Positions 14,802 through 22,911 of a stretch of DNA of 23,213 nt are shown in pieces. Source of the DNA: CAZLLE01 sp964560425 (GTDB lineage Bacteria > Campylobacterota > Campylobacteria > Campylobacterales > QNZT01); the NCBI GenBank assembly GCA_964560425.1, contig CAZLLE010000020.1, positions 1-23,213 of the forward strand. Reading direction: 5' to 3'. Every line of letters starts with the position of its first letter. Within the stretch, counting starts at the first letter, position 1. Below the pieces are notes generated by a model. The model saw nothing but the letters and a program-made list of their open reading frames with translations, had not been told where the DNA came from and searched no databases. Both the position numbers and the translations under genes were made by a program.

Positions 14802-17800
14802 AGAGTCTTAAGATCAAGGGGGTTATCCCTTTTGTAGCTGTTATTTTTTTAAATGCCATTGTTGATTTGGGAGATAAAATAATTTTACAAAATGCAATTT
14901 TTAAGATTTATGATGGCTCTACCCAAATTATTTTGACAGCTTTTGTAAACTCTTTGATTCTTTTACCTTTTGTGATGCTTTTTACTCCTGCTGGTTTTTT
15001 AAGTGATAGATTTGCAAAAAGTACTGTTTTGAAACATACTTCCAAAATTGCGTTGGCTCTGGTTACTCTTATCACAATAAGTTACTTTTTTGGATTATTT
15101 AAAATAGCACTATTTTTGACATTTTTACTTGCTGCTCAAAGTGCCATATTTTCTCCTGCCAAATATGGATTTATCAAAGAACTTTTTGGAAAAGATCATT
15201 TAGCAGAGGGAAATGCTATAGTACAAGCAACTACAATTATTGCTATACTTTTGAGTTCACTGATATTTTCATTTTTCTTTGAATCTATGATAAGTGGAGA
15301 TGAGAGTACAACAGGAGAGATTCTCCAAAATGTATGGTCAATCGCTCTTATATTAGTCGTAATTGCTATTATTCAACTATTCATGGCATATAAAATTCCA
15401 CATATAAAAGATGGTGATAGTTCACTAAAATTAGAATTTTCAAAATATATTAGATTTAGATATCTAAAAGAGAATATTTCATTGGCTCTCTCAAATAAAG
15501 TAATTGTCGAAAGTATTGTAGGTCTTGCTATCTTTTTTGCAGTAGCTCAAGTTATTTTGGCAATATTTGGAGTACATCTAAAAGAGGTAGCTTCACAAAA
15601 TAATACTCTAGTAGCACAAGCGATCATGGCGATGGCAGGACTTGGTATTGCTATTGGAGCAATCATAAGTGCAAAGGCTTCAAAAAACTATATAGAGACA
15701 GGACTTTTACCAATTAGTGCTGTTGGTATGGCTATTATGATTTTTTTAATCTCAACAACCTCATCACAAATAGCATTAGCCATAGAGTTTTTGACATTTG
15801 GTATTTTTGGTGGTTTTACAGTAGTTATATTAAACTCTCTTATACAATATAGAGCAAAAGAGCATCAATTAGGTAGAATCATGGCTACAAGTAATTTTGT
15901 ACAAAATATATTCATGTTAGCCTTTTTAGCACTTACTATGTTTAGTTCACTTTTTGCTATATCTACAAAATCCCTATTTACATCTATGATTGTTATTACC
16001 TCCTTGGGAGCAATATATACACTTATCACTCTTCCTCAATTTTTTCTCAGATTTATCTTCAAAACTATTGCATCTTTTAGATATAAACTATCTATTTATG
16101 GAGTCAAAAACTTTCCAAAAGATGGAGCAGCTCTACTATTAGGCAATCATGTTAGCTGGATAGATTGGTTAATTATTGCGATATCTAGCCCTAGACGGGT
16201 CAGTTTTGTAATTGAAAGATCTATATATGAGAAAAAATTTCTAAAACCAATATTTAGATTTTTTGGATTAATTCCCATATCTTCAAAAGCTAGTCATGGT
16301 GCATTTAAAGCAATTAAAGAAAAATTAGAAGAGGGAAAAATTGTTGCCTTTTTTCCTGAAGGTGCTATTACTAGAAATGGTCATCTTGGTAAGTTTCAGA
16401 GAGGATTTGAGAAGGTAGCAAAAGATATTAATGTTCCTATTATTCCATTTTATATTCGTGGACTTTGGGGAAGTAGATTCTCTTATGCACACAAAAAGCT
16501 TCAAGAGAGTGTCAAAAAAACTCCAAGAGATATTGATATATCATTTGGCGAACCACTCCCACCAAATACAACGGCAGATGAGTTAAAACAGCATATTTTT
16601 AATTTACAAATAGAGTCATGGTCAAAATATATTGACACGCTAAAACCAATACCAAATACATGGCTCAAAATGGCAAAAAGCCAAGGTGAAAAACTAAGCG
16701 TAGCCGATGCCACAGGAAGTTCACTTAGCAATCATAGACTTATAGCTGTAGTAAGAACTTTTGCAGATCAAATAGATGAGATATCCAAAGATGAACAAAA
16801 TATAGGTATTATTATGCCCTCTTCTGTTGGTGGAGTAATCATCAATTTAGCTACATTTATGCTTGGTAAAAGTGTGGTGAATCTAAACTATACAGCAAAT
16901 TACACCTCACTCAATGGAGCAATAAAAAAAGCGAATATTCAGACAATATATACATCAAAACAGTTTATTACAAAACTAAAAACAAAAGGAATTGATCTTG
17001 ATGAGCTTCTAAAAGATAAAAAAGTAATTTTTGTTGAAGATATAAAAGCAAAAATAGAGAAGATAACTGTGCTCAAAAACTGGGCATTAGTCAAAATATT
17101 ACCCACTTTTATCCTAGAAAAGATGTGGATCAAAAAAATTGACATGAACGATACAGCAGCAATACTCTTTAGTAGTGGAAGTGAAGGCACACCAAAAGGA
17201 ATTGAATTAACACATAAAAATTTCATGGGCAATATCAAACAATTTTGTAATCTACTAAATCTAAAAGAGGATGATGTCATAGTCTCTTCACTTCCTACTT
17301 TTCATGTATTTGGTCTTACTGTATCTACATTGGCTCCACTTATTGAAGGTGTTCCTTTTGTATGTCAACCAGATCCTACAGACGCCGAAGGAGTAGGAAA
17401 ATTGACTGCCAAACATAGAGGAACTCTTCTTTTTGGAACTTCCACATTTTTTAGAATATATACCAAAAATAGAAAACTACTTCCGCTTATGTTTGAATCT
17501 ATTCGTTTTGTTGTTGGTGGAGCAGAAAAAGTTTCAGAAGATGTAAGAGTAGCTTTTAAACAAAAATTTGGACAAGATATATATGAAGCTTATGGAGCAA
17601 CAGAAGCAACCCCCGGAATTAGTGCAAATATTCCTGATAAACTAAATACAGTTTATTGGAATCTACAAATAGGACAAAAAAAAGGAACAGTAGGTATGCC
17701 ATTTCCTGGCTCTACTTGCAAAATAGTTGATCCTGAGAGTTATGAAGAGTTACCAATTGGAGAAGCAGGAATGATTATTGTCGGCGGGACACAGATCATG

Positions 17801-18244
17801 AAGGGATATTTGGGAGACAAAGAGAAAACTGATGAAGTAATTATAGAGAGAGATGGTATTAGATGGTATATTACAGGAGATAAAGGAAAACTAGATAGTG
17901 ATGGATTTTTGACTATTGTAGATAGATACTCTAGATTTGCAAAAGTTGCGGGAGAGATGATCTCTTTAGGAGCAGTAGAAGAGGCTCTTCGAGCCATCTT
18001 GCCAGAAGATATAGATATCATAGCAGCAAATGCTCCAGATCCCAAAAAGGGAGAAAAAATTGTGCTTCTTTATAATGGAGATATAGAGAAGAAAGAGCTA
18101 AAAGAGATTATCAAAAGATCATCTCTAAACGCACTTATGCAACCGAGTCAATTTTTCTATCTTGAAGAAATGCCAAAATTAGGAAGCGGTAAAACTGATC
18201 TTAAAAAAGCAAAAAAATTAGCAATAGAGTTAACTGCAAAATAA
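14798..18244 (+). CDS. aas: Three-domain fusion: LplT-like MFS transporter + PlsC-like acyltransferase + acyl-ACP/CoA synthetase (Aas)
   Basis: A 1148-aa membrane enzyme. Residues 1 to about 420 form an MFS transporter of the LplT type with about 12 helices. A PlsC acyltransferase domain follows, with the H-x4-D motif in NHVSWIDW (His near 450) and FFPEGAITRNG (about 518-528). Then comes an adenylate-forming domain with SSGSEGTPKG (about 790-800), YGATEATPG (about 931-939), TGDKGKLDSDGF (about 1026-1037) and the catalytic lysine region GSGKTDLKK near the C-terminus. In E. coli, LplT flips lysophospholipids inward and Aas (719 aa) re-acylates them using acyl-ACP; here both steps are in one chain. 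Such fusions are known in other bacteria. All catalytic motifs are intact. It overlaps the MerR gene by 4 bp and the amidohydrolase gene by 1 bp. Confidence 0.93.
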   Translation: MKSLKIKGVIPFVAVIFLNAIVDLGDKIILQNAIFKIYDGSTQIILTAFVNSLILLPFVMLFTPAGFLSDRFAKSTVLKHTSKIALALVTLITISYFFGLFKIALFLTFLLAAQSAIFSPAKYGFIKELFGKDHLAEGNAIVQATTIIAILLSSLIFSFFFESMISGDESTTGEILQNVWSIALILVVIAIIQLFMAYKIPHIKDGDSSLKLEFSKYIRFRYLKENISLALSNKVIVESIVGLAIFFAVAQVILAIFGVHLKEVASQNNTLVAQAIMAMAGLGIAIGAIISAKASKNYIETGLLPISAVGMAIMIFLISTTSSQIALAIEFLTFGIFGGFTVVILNSLIQYRAKEHQLGRIMATSNFVQNIFMLAFLALTMFSSLFAISTKSLFTSMIVITSLGAIYTLITLPQFFLRFIFKTIASFRYKLSIYGVKNFPKDGAALLLGNHVSWIDWLIIAISSPRRVSFVIERSIYEKKFLKPIFRFFGLIPISSKASHGAFKAIKEKLEEGKIVAFFPEGAITRNGHLGKFQRGFEKVAKDINVPIIPFYIRGLWGSRFSYAHKKLQESVKKTPRDIDISFGEPLPPNTTADELKQHIFNLQIESWSKYIDTLKPIPNTWLKMAKSQGEKLSVADATGSSLSNHRLIAVVRTFADQIDEISKDEQNIGIIMPSSVGGVIINLATFMLGKSVVNLNYTANYTSLNGAIKKANIQTIYTSKQFITKLKTKGIDLDELLKDKKVIFVEDIKAKIEKITVLKNWALVKILPTFILEKMWIKKIDMNDTAAILFSSGSEGTPKGIELTHKNFMGNIKQFCNLLNLKEDDVIVSSLPTFHVFGLTVSTLAPLIEGVPFVCQPDPTDAEGVGKLTAKHRGTLLFGTSTFFRIYTKNRKLLPLMFESIRFVVGGAEKVSEDVRVAFKQKFGQDIYEAYGATEATPGISANIPDKLNTVYWNLQIGQKKGTVGMPFPGSTCKIVDPESYEELPIGEAGMIIVGGTQIMKGYLGDKEKTDEVIIERDGIRWYITGDKGKLDSDGFLTIVDRYSRFAKVAGEMISLGAVEEALRAILPEDIDIIAANAPDPKKGEKIVLLYNGDIEKKELKEIIKRSSLNALMQPSQFFYLEEMPKLGSGKTDLKKAKKLAIELTAK

Positions 18245-19221
18245 TGCAAACAGTTGACTTTCATACGCATCTACTTAGTAGTAGAGTCAAATTTGATAGG
18301 CTATATGATCGTATAGCCATCAGATTATTTGCTCATAAATTGGGAATTGATCCTAGAGAGATTATAAAAAATCCATATCAAGCATATACAGATGCTCTTA
18401 TGAAAAATATCAAAAACTCACCACATATATCAAAAGTTGTACTTTTTGGTGTAGATGCAAAAGTTAATAATAGAGGGGATATCTTACATCAAGATTTGAC
18501 AGTTTGTGCAACAAATAGTGATCTTTATCAACTATATCAACAAAATAGAGATTTGATTATTCCATTTTTTTCTATCAACCCAATGCGTCCTGATGCACTT
18601 GATCTGATAGATGAGTATTACGAAAAAGGTTTTAAGGGTGCAAAATTTTTACAAAATTATTGGGGAGTTGATACAAGAGATAAGAGATATAGAGCCTATT
18701 TTGAAAAACTAAAAGCCAAAAATTTACCTCTTATTATTCATGTGGGAAGTGAAAGTAGTGTTCACTCATATAGAGATTGTGAATCTTTAAATATGATTAA
18801 CCAACCTTTGGAAATTGGTCTAAATGTAGTAGCCGCACATATGGCTTTGAGCTATAAAAAATTAACAATACTCAAAGCCTTCTCAAAAAAACCAAAAAAT
18901 TTTAATAGTGATTATTTTAAATTATTGGAGATGCTAGAAAGCAATAACAATCTATATGCAGATATTTCAGCTATCTTAACACCTGTAAGAGCCAAAGTCC
19001 TTAGACATTTGAGCCAACAGAGCCAAATTCATGATAAATTACTTTTTGGTACAGATTTTCCTGTACCATTTAGTACAATTTTCACAACTTATGATCTCCC
19101 TATCAAAAAAAGATTAGAGATAGAGAGAAAAAAAAATCCGTTTGAGAGGTATATTAAGGCTATCAAAGAGTACTTTGATGAAGATAATCCTATATTTTCA
19201 AATTATAAAAGACTTATTTAA
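18244..19221 (+). CDS. Amidohydrolase-family (TIM-barrel) metal-dependent hydrolase
   Basis: A 325-aa protein of the amidohydrolase-2 type. Metal ligands visible in order: the H-x-H of VDFHTHL (7 and 9), His166 in LIIHVG, His199 in VVAAHM and Asp271 in FGTDFPVP, as expected for this TIM-barrel superfamily. No signal peptide, so cytoplasmic. Start and stop codons interlock as TAATG with the acyltransferase fusion, so it is translated with it. A role in hydrolysing a product or substrate of lipid turnover is possible from context only; the superfamily is too broad to name a substrate. It converges on the response regulator gene with only 11 bp between stops and no obvious hairpin terminator. 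Confidence 0.87.
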   Translation: MQTVDFHTHLLSSRVKFDRLYDRIAIRLFAHKLGIDPREIIKNPYQAYTDALMKNIKNSPHISKVVLFGVDAKVNNRGDILHQDLTVCATNSDLYQLYQQNRDLIIPFFSINPMRPDALDLIDEYYEKGFKGAKFLQNYWGVDTRDKRYRAYFEKLKAKNLPLIIHVGSESSVHSYRDCESLNMINQPLEIGLNVVAAHMALSYKKLTILKAFSKKPKNFNSDYFKLLEMLESNNNLYADISAILTPVRAKVLRHLSQQSQIHDKLLFGTDFPVPFSTIFTTYDLPIKKRLEIERKKNPFERYIKAIKEYFDEDNPIFSNYKRLI

Positions 19222-19232
19222 ATACTACACTA

Positions 19233-20183
19233 CTAGCACCATGTCTCCTCCTCTTTTAGACAATTAACACTCCACATATTACTAATAGTAGTTATATCAT
19301 TGATAATAGAGGAGTTATAGTAATCAATTTTATGGTGATCATATGTTACCAACTCAGTTTGCCATGACTTAAGAACAAATAGAAAACTCTCTAAAAGAGC
19401 AAAAACATCTGAGTATTTCTCTTTTTTATCAACCAATGAATCTATATTACTAATAGTGTCTGAAAAAATCAACATATTTCTACTTAAACCATCAAAAAAT
19501 GTATAAAAAGATAGAATTAAAGCATATTGATTAAAATAAGTTGATAGTTTTGGTAAATTACTTTTTAAAATATTCATATCAAAATCATTCATCAAAATAT
19601 TTACAACAATTTTATCCATTTCACTATACAGAGTAACCAACGCAGATAGATCTCTATCTACAAGCTCTTCAACTTGACCCATAAAGTAGTCATTACTCAT
19701 ATCATTAACTAAGGCACTCGTTTTGGTTCTATAATGGTTATAATCATGCTCTAAAACAAATTTATGATTATATATATTTTGCCCTACTTTATAAAAAATC
19801 TTTGCCATTTTTTTCTTACTTAAAGGCTTAAGTAGAAAACTAGAACAACCTATATTGATAGCTTCCAAGAAATATTCAATAGTATCATGAGCTGTTACAA
19901 TAATAATCTCTTGCTCTTTATGAAGCTTATATATCTCTTTTGACATCTTCAACCCATCTAGATTGGGCATATTGATATCAGTGATAATTAGATCATAATA
20001 TCTTTGATTATCTCGAAAATAGTTTTTATAAAGCTCTAAACCCTGCTTACCATCTTCTGCAACATCCACTTTTGCAAAAAAATTACCAAGAAGAAGCTCA
20101 CTACTCTCTCTTAATATTTTGTTGTCTTCAACATACAACACCTCTAAACTCTCTGTAAATTTTAAAGTAGATTTCAAATCCAT
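19233..20183 (-). CDS. Response regulator with an unrecognised C-terminal helical domain
   Basis: A 316-aa protein with an N-terminal receiver domain (about 12-130). The acidic pair is E19-D20 in YVEDN, the phospho-acceptor is D69 in ITDINMP, the conserved threonine is T97 in TAHD and the lysine is K119 in LLKPLSKKK, so phosphorylation should be possible. The remaining 185 or so residues are helical and match no output domain I recognise: no HTH, GGDEF, EAL, HD-GYP or histidine kinase motifs. No sensor kinase lies nearby, so it is an orphan. The start at 20183 has only a weak GAAGAA upstream; a -10 (TATAAT, minus strand) lies at 20201-20206. It is followed by the amidohydrolase gene in convergent orientation. 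Confidence 0.88.
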   Translation of the reverse strand: MDLKSTLKFTESLEVLYVEDNKILRESSELLLGNFFAKVDVAEDGKQGLELYKNYFRDNQRYYDLIITDINMPNLDGLKMSKEIYKLHKEQEIIIVTAHDTIEYFLEAINIGCSSFLLKPLSKKKMAKIFYKVGQNIYNHKFVLEHDYNHYRTKTSALVNDMSNDYFMGQVEELVDRDLSALVTLYSEMDKIVVNILMNDFDMNILKSNLPKLSTYFNQYALILSFYTFFDGLSRNMLIFSDTISNIDSLVDKKEKYSDVFALLESFLFVLKSWQTELVTYDHHKIDYYNSSIINDITTISNMWSVNCLKEEETWC

Positions 20184-20200
20184 TTTTCTTCATACCTAAT

Positions 20201-20206
20201 ATTATA
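20201..20206 (-). promoter_or_regulatory. Putative -10 box of the response regulator gene
   Basis: TATAAT on the minus strand, 17 bp before the ATG, with no clear -35. Confidence 0.4.
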
Positions 20207-20251
20207 GTTTTATGCTATTAATAATCGGCACGAAGAAAATTTTATTAAATC

Positions 20252-20269
20252 AGGTATTTATTAGTACCT
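20252..20269 (-). terminator. Weak hairpin after the small lipoprotein gene
   Basis: AGGTA and TACCT pair across an 8-nt loop and overlap the lipoprotein stop codon. On the minus strand the downstream sequence is AT-rich with a TTTT run about 15 nt on, so at best this is a weak terminator. Confidence 0.3.
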
Positions 20270-20765
20270 ATTTTTCACTAAAAGGGTGTGTAAAATCGAC
20301 CTTATTTACATTATCAGTTTTACTAATTTCACCAAAATATAGTTTGTCATCTTTCTTATAAACTATTGAATATAAATGTGTTCCAAGCTTTATATCATCA
20401 ACATAATCACCAACAGCTATGCCAAGTAGTCCCAAAAATGTCATATCTATTTTTGTAACATCAGAACCATTTGGAGTTGTCATATCTTCACCCAACAGAT
20501 ACTGAAAATTTTTGGTTACATCATAAAAAATTTTATTATCTTCACTACAAGTTGGATTATTAAACTTTATATCTCTAATCTCTACTCTATTATCTACAAA
20601 ATTCAGATCTGTTCTATTTGAATTTGTACCATTTGTATCACATGTACCGATCCATCCACCCTTTAAATCTTTTGCACTAACATTTGGAGAACTAGAGCTA
20701 CTACCACATCCAACAAAACCAATTACTGCCAAGCTAACCAAAACTATTTTTAAATTTAACTTCAT
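20268..20765 (-). CDS. Small putative lipoprotein, function unknown
   Basis: A 165-aa protein with a lipoprotein signal peptide (1-20): a basic start, a hydrophobic core and the lipobox G-F-V-G-C with Cys20, followed by a serine run (S-S-S-S-S) as linker. The mature part has no family I recognise. It starts with a GGWIGTCDTNGTNS stretch and has two further features of a small beta-rich domain: alternating hydrophobic strands and a second cysteine (NPTCSEDNK) that could pair with the Cys of GTCD. AAGGA lies 7 nt before the ATG. A minus-strand TATAAT at 20794-20799 could be its own promoter; otherwise it is the last gene of the YebC transcript, 34 bp after DUF1456. Confidence 0.75.
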   Translation of the reverse strand: MKLNLKIVLVSLAVIGFVGCGSSSSSPNVSAKDLKGGWIGTCDTNGTNSNRTDLNFVDNRVEIRDIKFNNPTCSEDNKIFYDVTKNFQYLLGEDMTTPNGSDVTKIDMTFLGLLGIAVGDYVDDIKLGTHLYSIVYKKDDKLYFGEISKTDNVNKVDFTHPFSEK

Positions 20766-20793
20766 TTTTTTCCTTAATTTTTAAATTAATTAA

Positions 20794-20799
20794 ATTATA
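20794..20799 (-). promoter_or_regulatory. Putative -10 box for the small lipoprotein gene
   Basis: TATAAT on the minus strand, 28 bp upstream of the lipoprotein ATG, in an extremely AT-rich gap after the DUF1456 gene, so chance occurrence is likely. Confidence 0.3.
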
Positions 20800-21270
20800 T
20801 TATAAATTCTCTTCATTTTTTTCACAAGCAACAAGAGCTTCCAAAAACTTTAGTAATAACTCATCACTACATTTACGAAAATTTTTGTGATTCTCTTTTC
20901 TAAAAAGCCCACTTAGTTCTGATTTATTAAGCTTTAATCCAACACTCTCAAAAATAAAATATAGATCAGCATCTTTAAGTTCAAAAGCCACACGCAATTT
21001 TTTAAGAATAAGATTATTTGTAAGTGAAACAACCTCATCACTACTAGTTTTTTGTCTACTCTCTCCTCTTTTATAGATAATCAAACCATCCAAAAAACTC
21101 CCTAGTGCTTCATATCCACAATCACGAAAATCTTTATCACCAACCTCTTGTAAATATCCATGAAGAGTCTCATCTTTTACTTCAAATTTACCAAGTAGAA
21201 AAATCTTTTTCATGACAGATTCATCAACATTTAACGCACTATAAATCAATCTTAAAATAGTATTATTCAT
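20800..21270 (-). CDS. DUF1456 (YehS-like) protein
   Basis: A 156-aa protein of the DUF1456/YehS family, the same length as E. coli YehS. The sequence consists of two similar halves: ILRLIYSALNVDESVM through the FLDGLI motif, and LILKKLRVAFELKDADL through FLEALV (short parts quoted). Both carry the F-R-D/K-C pattern (KDFRDCGYEAL and KNFRKCSDELL). The internal duplication is characteristic of the family. No signal peptide, so cytoplasmic. The molecular role is unknown. It starts 11 bp after the yebC stop and is therefore probably cotranscribed with it. Confidence 0.88.
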   Translation of the reverse strand: MNNTILRLIYSALNVDESVMKKIFLLGKFEVKDETLHGYLQEVGDKDFRDCGYEALGSFLDGLIIYKRGESRQKTSSDEVVSLTNNLILKKLRVAFELKDADLYFIFESVGLKLNKSELSGLFRKENHKNFRKCSDELLLKFLEALVACEKNEENL

Positions 21271-21281
21271 AAAATATCCAC

Positions 21282-21992
21282 TTACTCTATATTGGTATAA
21301 ACAGCCAACACATCCTCATCATCTTCAATTTTATCAATCAATCTATCAACATCTTTTAATTGACTCTCATTCAAAGATATAAAAGTATTTGCAACTCTTT
21401 GCAATGAAGATTTTTTAATCTCCAATCCCTGCTCCTCAATAGCTTTATTCAATTCACCAAAACTTTTAAAATCACCATAAGCACTCATAGTTTCACCATT
21501 ATCTTCAAGCTCTTCTAGCCCTGCATCAATCAATTCAAGTTCCAACATCTCTACATCAAGGTCATCACTTTTTTCAAATTCAATCACACTTTTTCTACTA
21601 AACATAAATTCTAAAGAGCCATTATCTAATGGTTGCCCACCATTTTTATTAAAATAGTTTCTAATATTTGCAACTGTTCTTGTATTATTATCAGTAGCTG
21701 TCTCTACAAAAACCAATACGCCATGAGGACCTTTTCCTTCATAACTAATTTCACTAATTTGACTCGCATCTTTGCCAGAAGCTCTTTTAATTGCCGAGTC
21801 AATATTATCTTTTGGCATGTTTTCTGCTTTAGCATTCTGAATTGCAGCACGAAGCTTTGGATTCATATCAGGATCAATTCCACCATCTTTTGCAGCTACC
21901 GTAATAGCTTTTGAAAGACGAGGAAAGACTTTTGACATCTTATCCCATCGCTTCTCTTTTGCCGCTTTTCTATATTCAAAGGCTCTACCCAT
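21282..21992 (-). CDS. yebC: YebC/PmpR-family protein (TACO1-like translation factor or regulator)
   Basis: A 236-aa YebC-family protein of standard length. The N-terminus MGRAFEYRKAAKEKRWDKMS and the segment NMPKDNIDSAIKRASGKD are diagnostic, as is ISYEGKGPHGVLVFVE. Members have been described as DNA-binding regulators and, more recently, as ribosome-associated factors that help translation through difficult sequences such as proline runs; both views rest on family knowledge. TAGGAAC about 8 nt before the ATG sets the start. A good promoter lies just upstream. The first gene of a probable yebC-DUF1456 pair. Confidence 0.95.
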   Translation of the reverse strand: MGRAFEYRKAAKEKRWDKMSKVFPRLSKAITVAAKDGGIDPDMNPKLRAAIQNAKAENMPKDNIDSAIKRASGKDASQISEISYEGKGPHGVLVFVETATDNNTRTVANIRNYFNKNGGQPLDNGSLEFMFSRKSVIEFEKSDDLDVEMLELELIDAGLEELEDNGETMSAYGDFKSFGELNKAIEEQGLEIKKSSLQRVANTFISLNESQLKDVDRLIDKIEDDEDVLAVYTNIE

Positions 21993-22020
21993 AATTTTGT
22001 TCCTATCTATATTTTTTTAG

Positions 22021-22048
22021 ATTATAACAAAATGGAGTTTATACACAA
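22021..22048 (-). promoter_or_regulatory. Promoter of yebC
   Basis: On the minus strand TTGTGT (22043-22048) and TATAAT (22021-22026) are separated by 16 bp and lie 28 bp from the ATG. The -10 is perfect and the -35 partial. Confidence 0.5.
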
Positions 22049-22066
22049 TAAAAAAGGATTTTACAA

Positions 22067-22894
22067 ATGAATAAAAAGAGATTATATATTTCACTAATAT
22101 TAGCAACTATATTATTTAATGCATGTGGTGGTGAAGATGCAACAATCAAAGAAGAGATAGACAAGATGACTCCTCCACAATCAGCCTATTCCCAAGAAGA
22201 GGTAACAACTGATAAAAGTTTGGATACAAAAGAGGCAATTGTAGAAAAAAATGATTTAAGAGAGTTATTAATAGGTCAACAATATTATATTACACTCAAA
22301 GACAAAGAGAATAATATTAATCACTTCTCTTGGAAATTTACAAAAGATGGCATAAGCTCTACTAAATTAAATGGCTATACAAAAACTACTCTCATACCTT
22401 ATCAAATAAACGAAAATATTCTTAGTGTAAGTATTGATGATCAAGCAAAAATTTTTACATTTGAAGCAGAAGATAGTGATTATCTGATCTTTGAAGATAA
22501 AAAGGAGGATATAAGATTCTACAACTCGGTAAATAAATCTAATATATTCTTCAATAAATTAAAAGAGGAAAATGTCATAACTGACAAACCAACTACAAAA
22601 TCAGAACTAACAAAAGCAATAGAAGGAAATACATTTTTTTTACCAGCTACAAAAGATGGCAAAAAAGCTCTATTTAAATTAGATTTTCAAAAAAATGGCA
22701 TAGTAATTATAAATGGTATTGAAGGATACTCCCTGATGATGGAAATAGCTTATAAAGTAGAGGATAAAACACTCAAATTTAACAGCGATCAAAGAGTTTT
22801 TGACTCTGATAAAGGTGATTATCTACTATTTACTGATAATTCAAGAATGTACAAAAATCAAACAAATGCAAAAATATATTTAGATACCTTGTAA
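22067..22894 (+). CDS. Lipoprotein with a duplicated domain, function unknown
   Basis: A 275-aa putative lipoprotein: basic N-terminus, hydrophobic core and lipobox L-F-N-A-C with Cys20, followed by an acidic linker to about 60. The rest is two copies of one domain, about 64-152 and 181-263. Shared positions in order: L-x4-I-x-G near the start, a Y/F pair, K-D, F-x-K-D/N-G-I (FTKDGI and FQKNGI), N-G...G-Y, a Y-x-I/V strand, then D-Y-L-I/L-F-x-D (SDYLIFED and GDYLLFTD). The pattern suggests a small beta-sheet domain. AAGGA precedes the ATG by 8 nt. It lies 17 bp upstream of the putative serpin gene on the same strand, so the two lipoproteins are probably expressed together. No family recognised. 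Confidence 0.8.
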   Translation: MNKKRLYISLILATILFNACGGEDATIKEEIDKMTPPQSAYSQEEVTTDKSLDTKEAIVEKNDLRELLIGQQYYITLKDKENNINHFSWKFTKDGISSTKLNGYTKTTLIPYQINENILSVSIDDQAKIFTFEAEDSDYLIFEDKKEDIRFYNSVNKSNIFFNKLKEENVITDKPTTKSELTKAIEGNTFFLPATKDGKKALFKLDFQKNGIVIINGIEGYSLMMEIAYKVEDKTLKFNSDQRVFDSDKGDYLLFTDNSRMYKNQTNAKIYLDTL

Positions 22895-22911
22895 AATTAT
22901 GGAGAAAAATC

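Noticed and set aside
19222..19232. Possible terminator between the convergent amidohydrolase and response regulator genes
   Set aside because: Only 11 bp separate the stops and I could not find a stable stem with a T run; transcripts probably overlap.
20222..20229. Sigma-28-like GCCGATTA on the minus strand before the response regulator
   Set aside because: The nearest TAAA -35 is at the wrong distance (7 rather than about 11 intervening bases in the standard layout), and a TATAAT closer to the gene is a simpler promoter.
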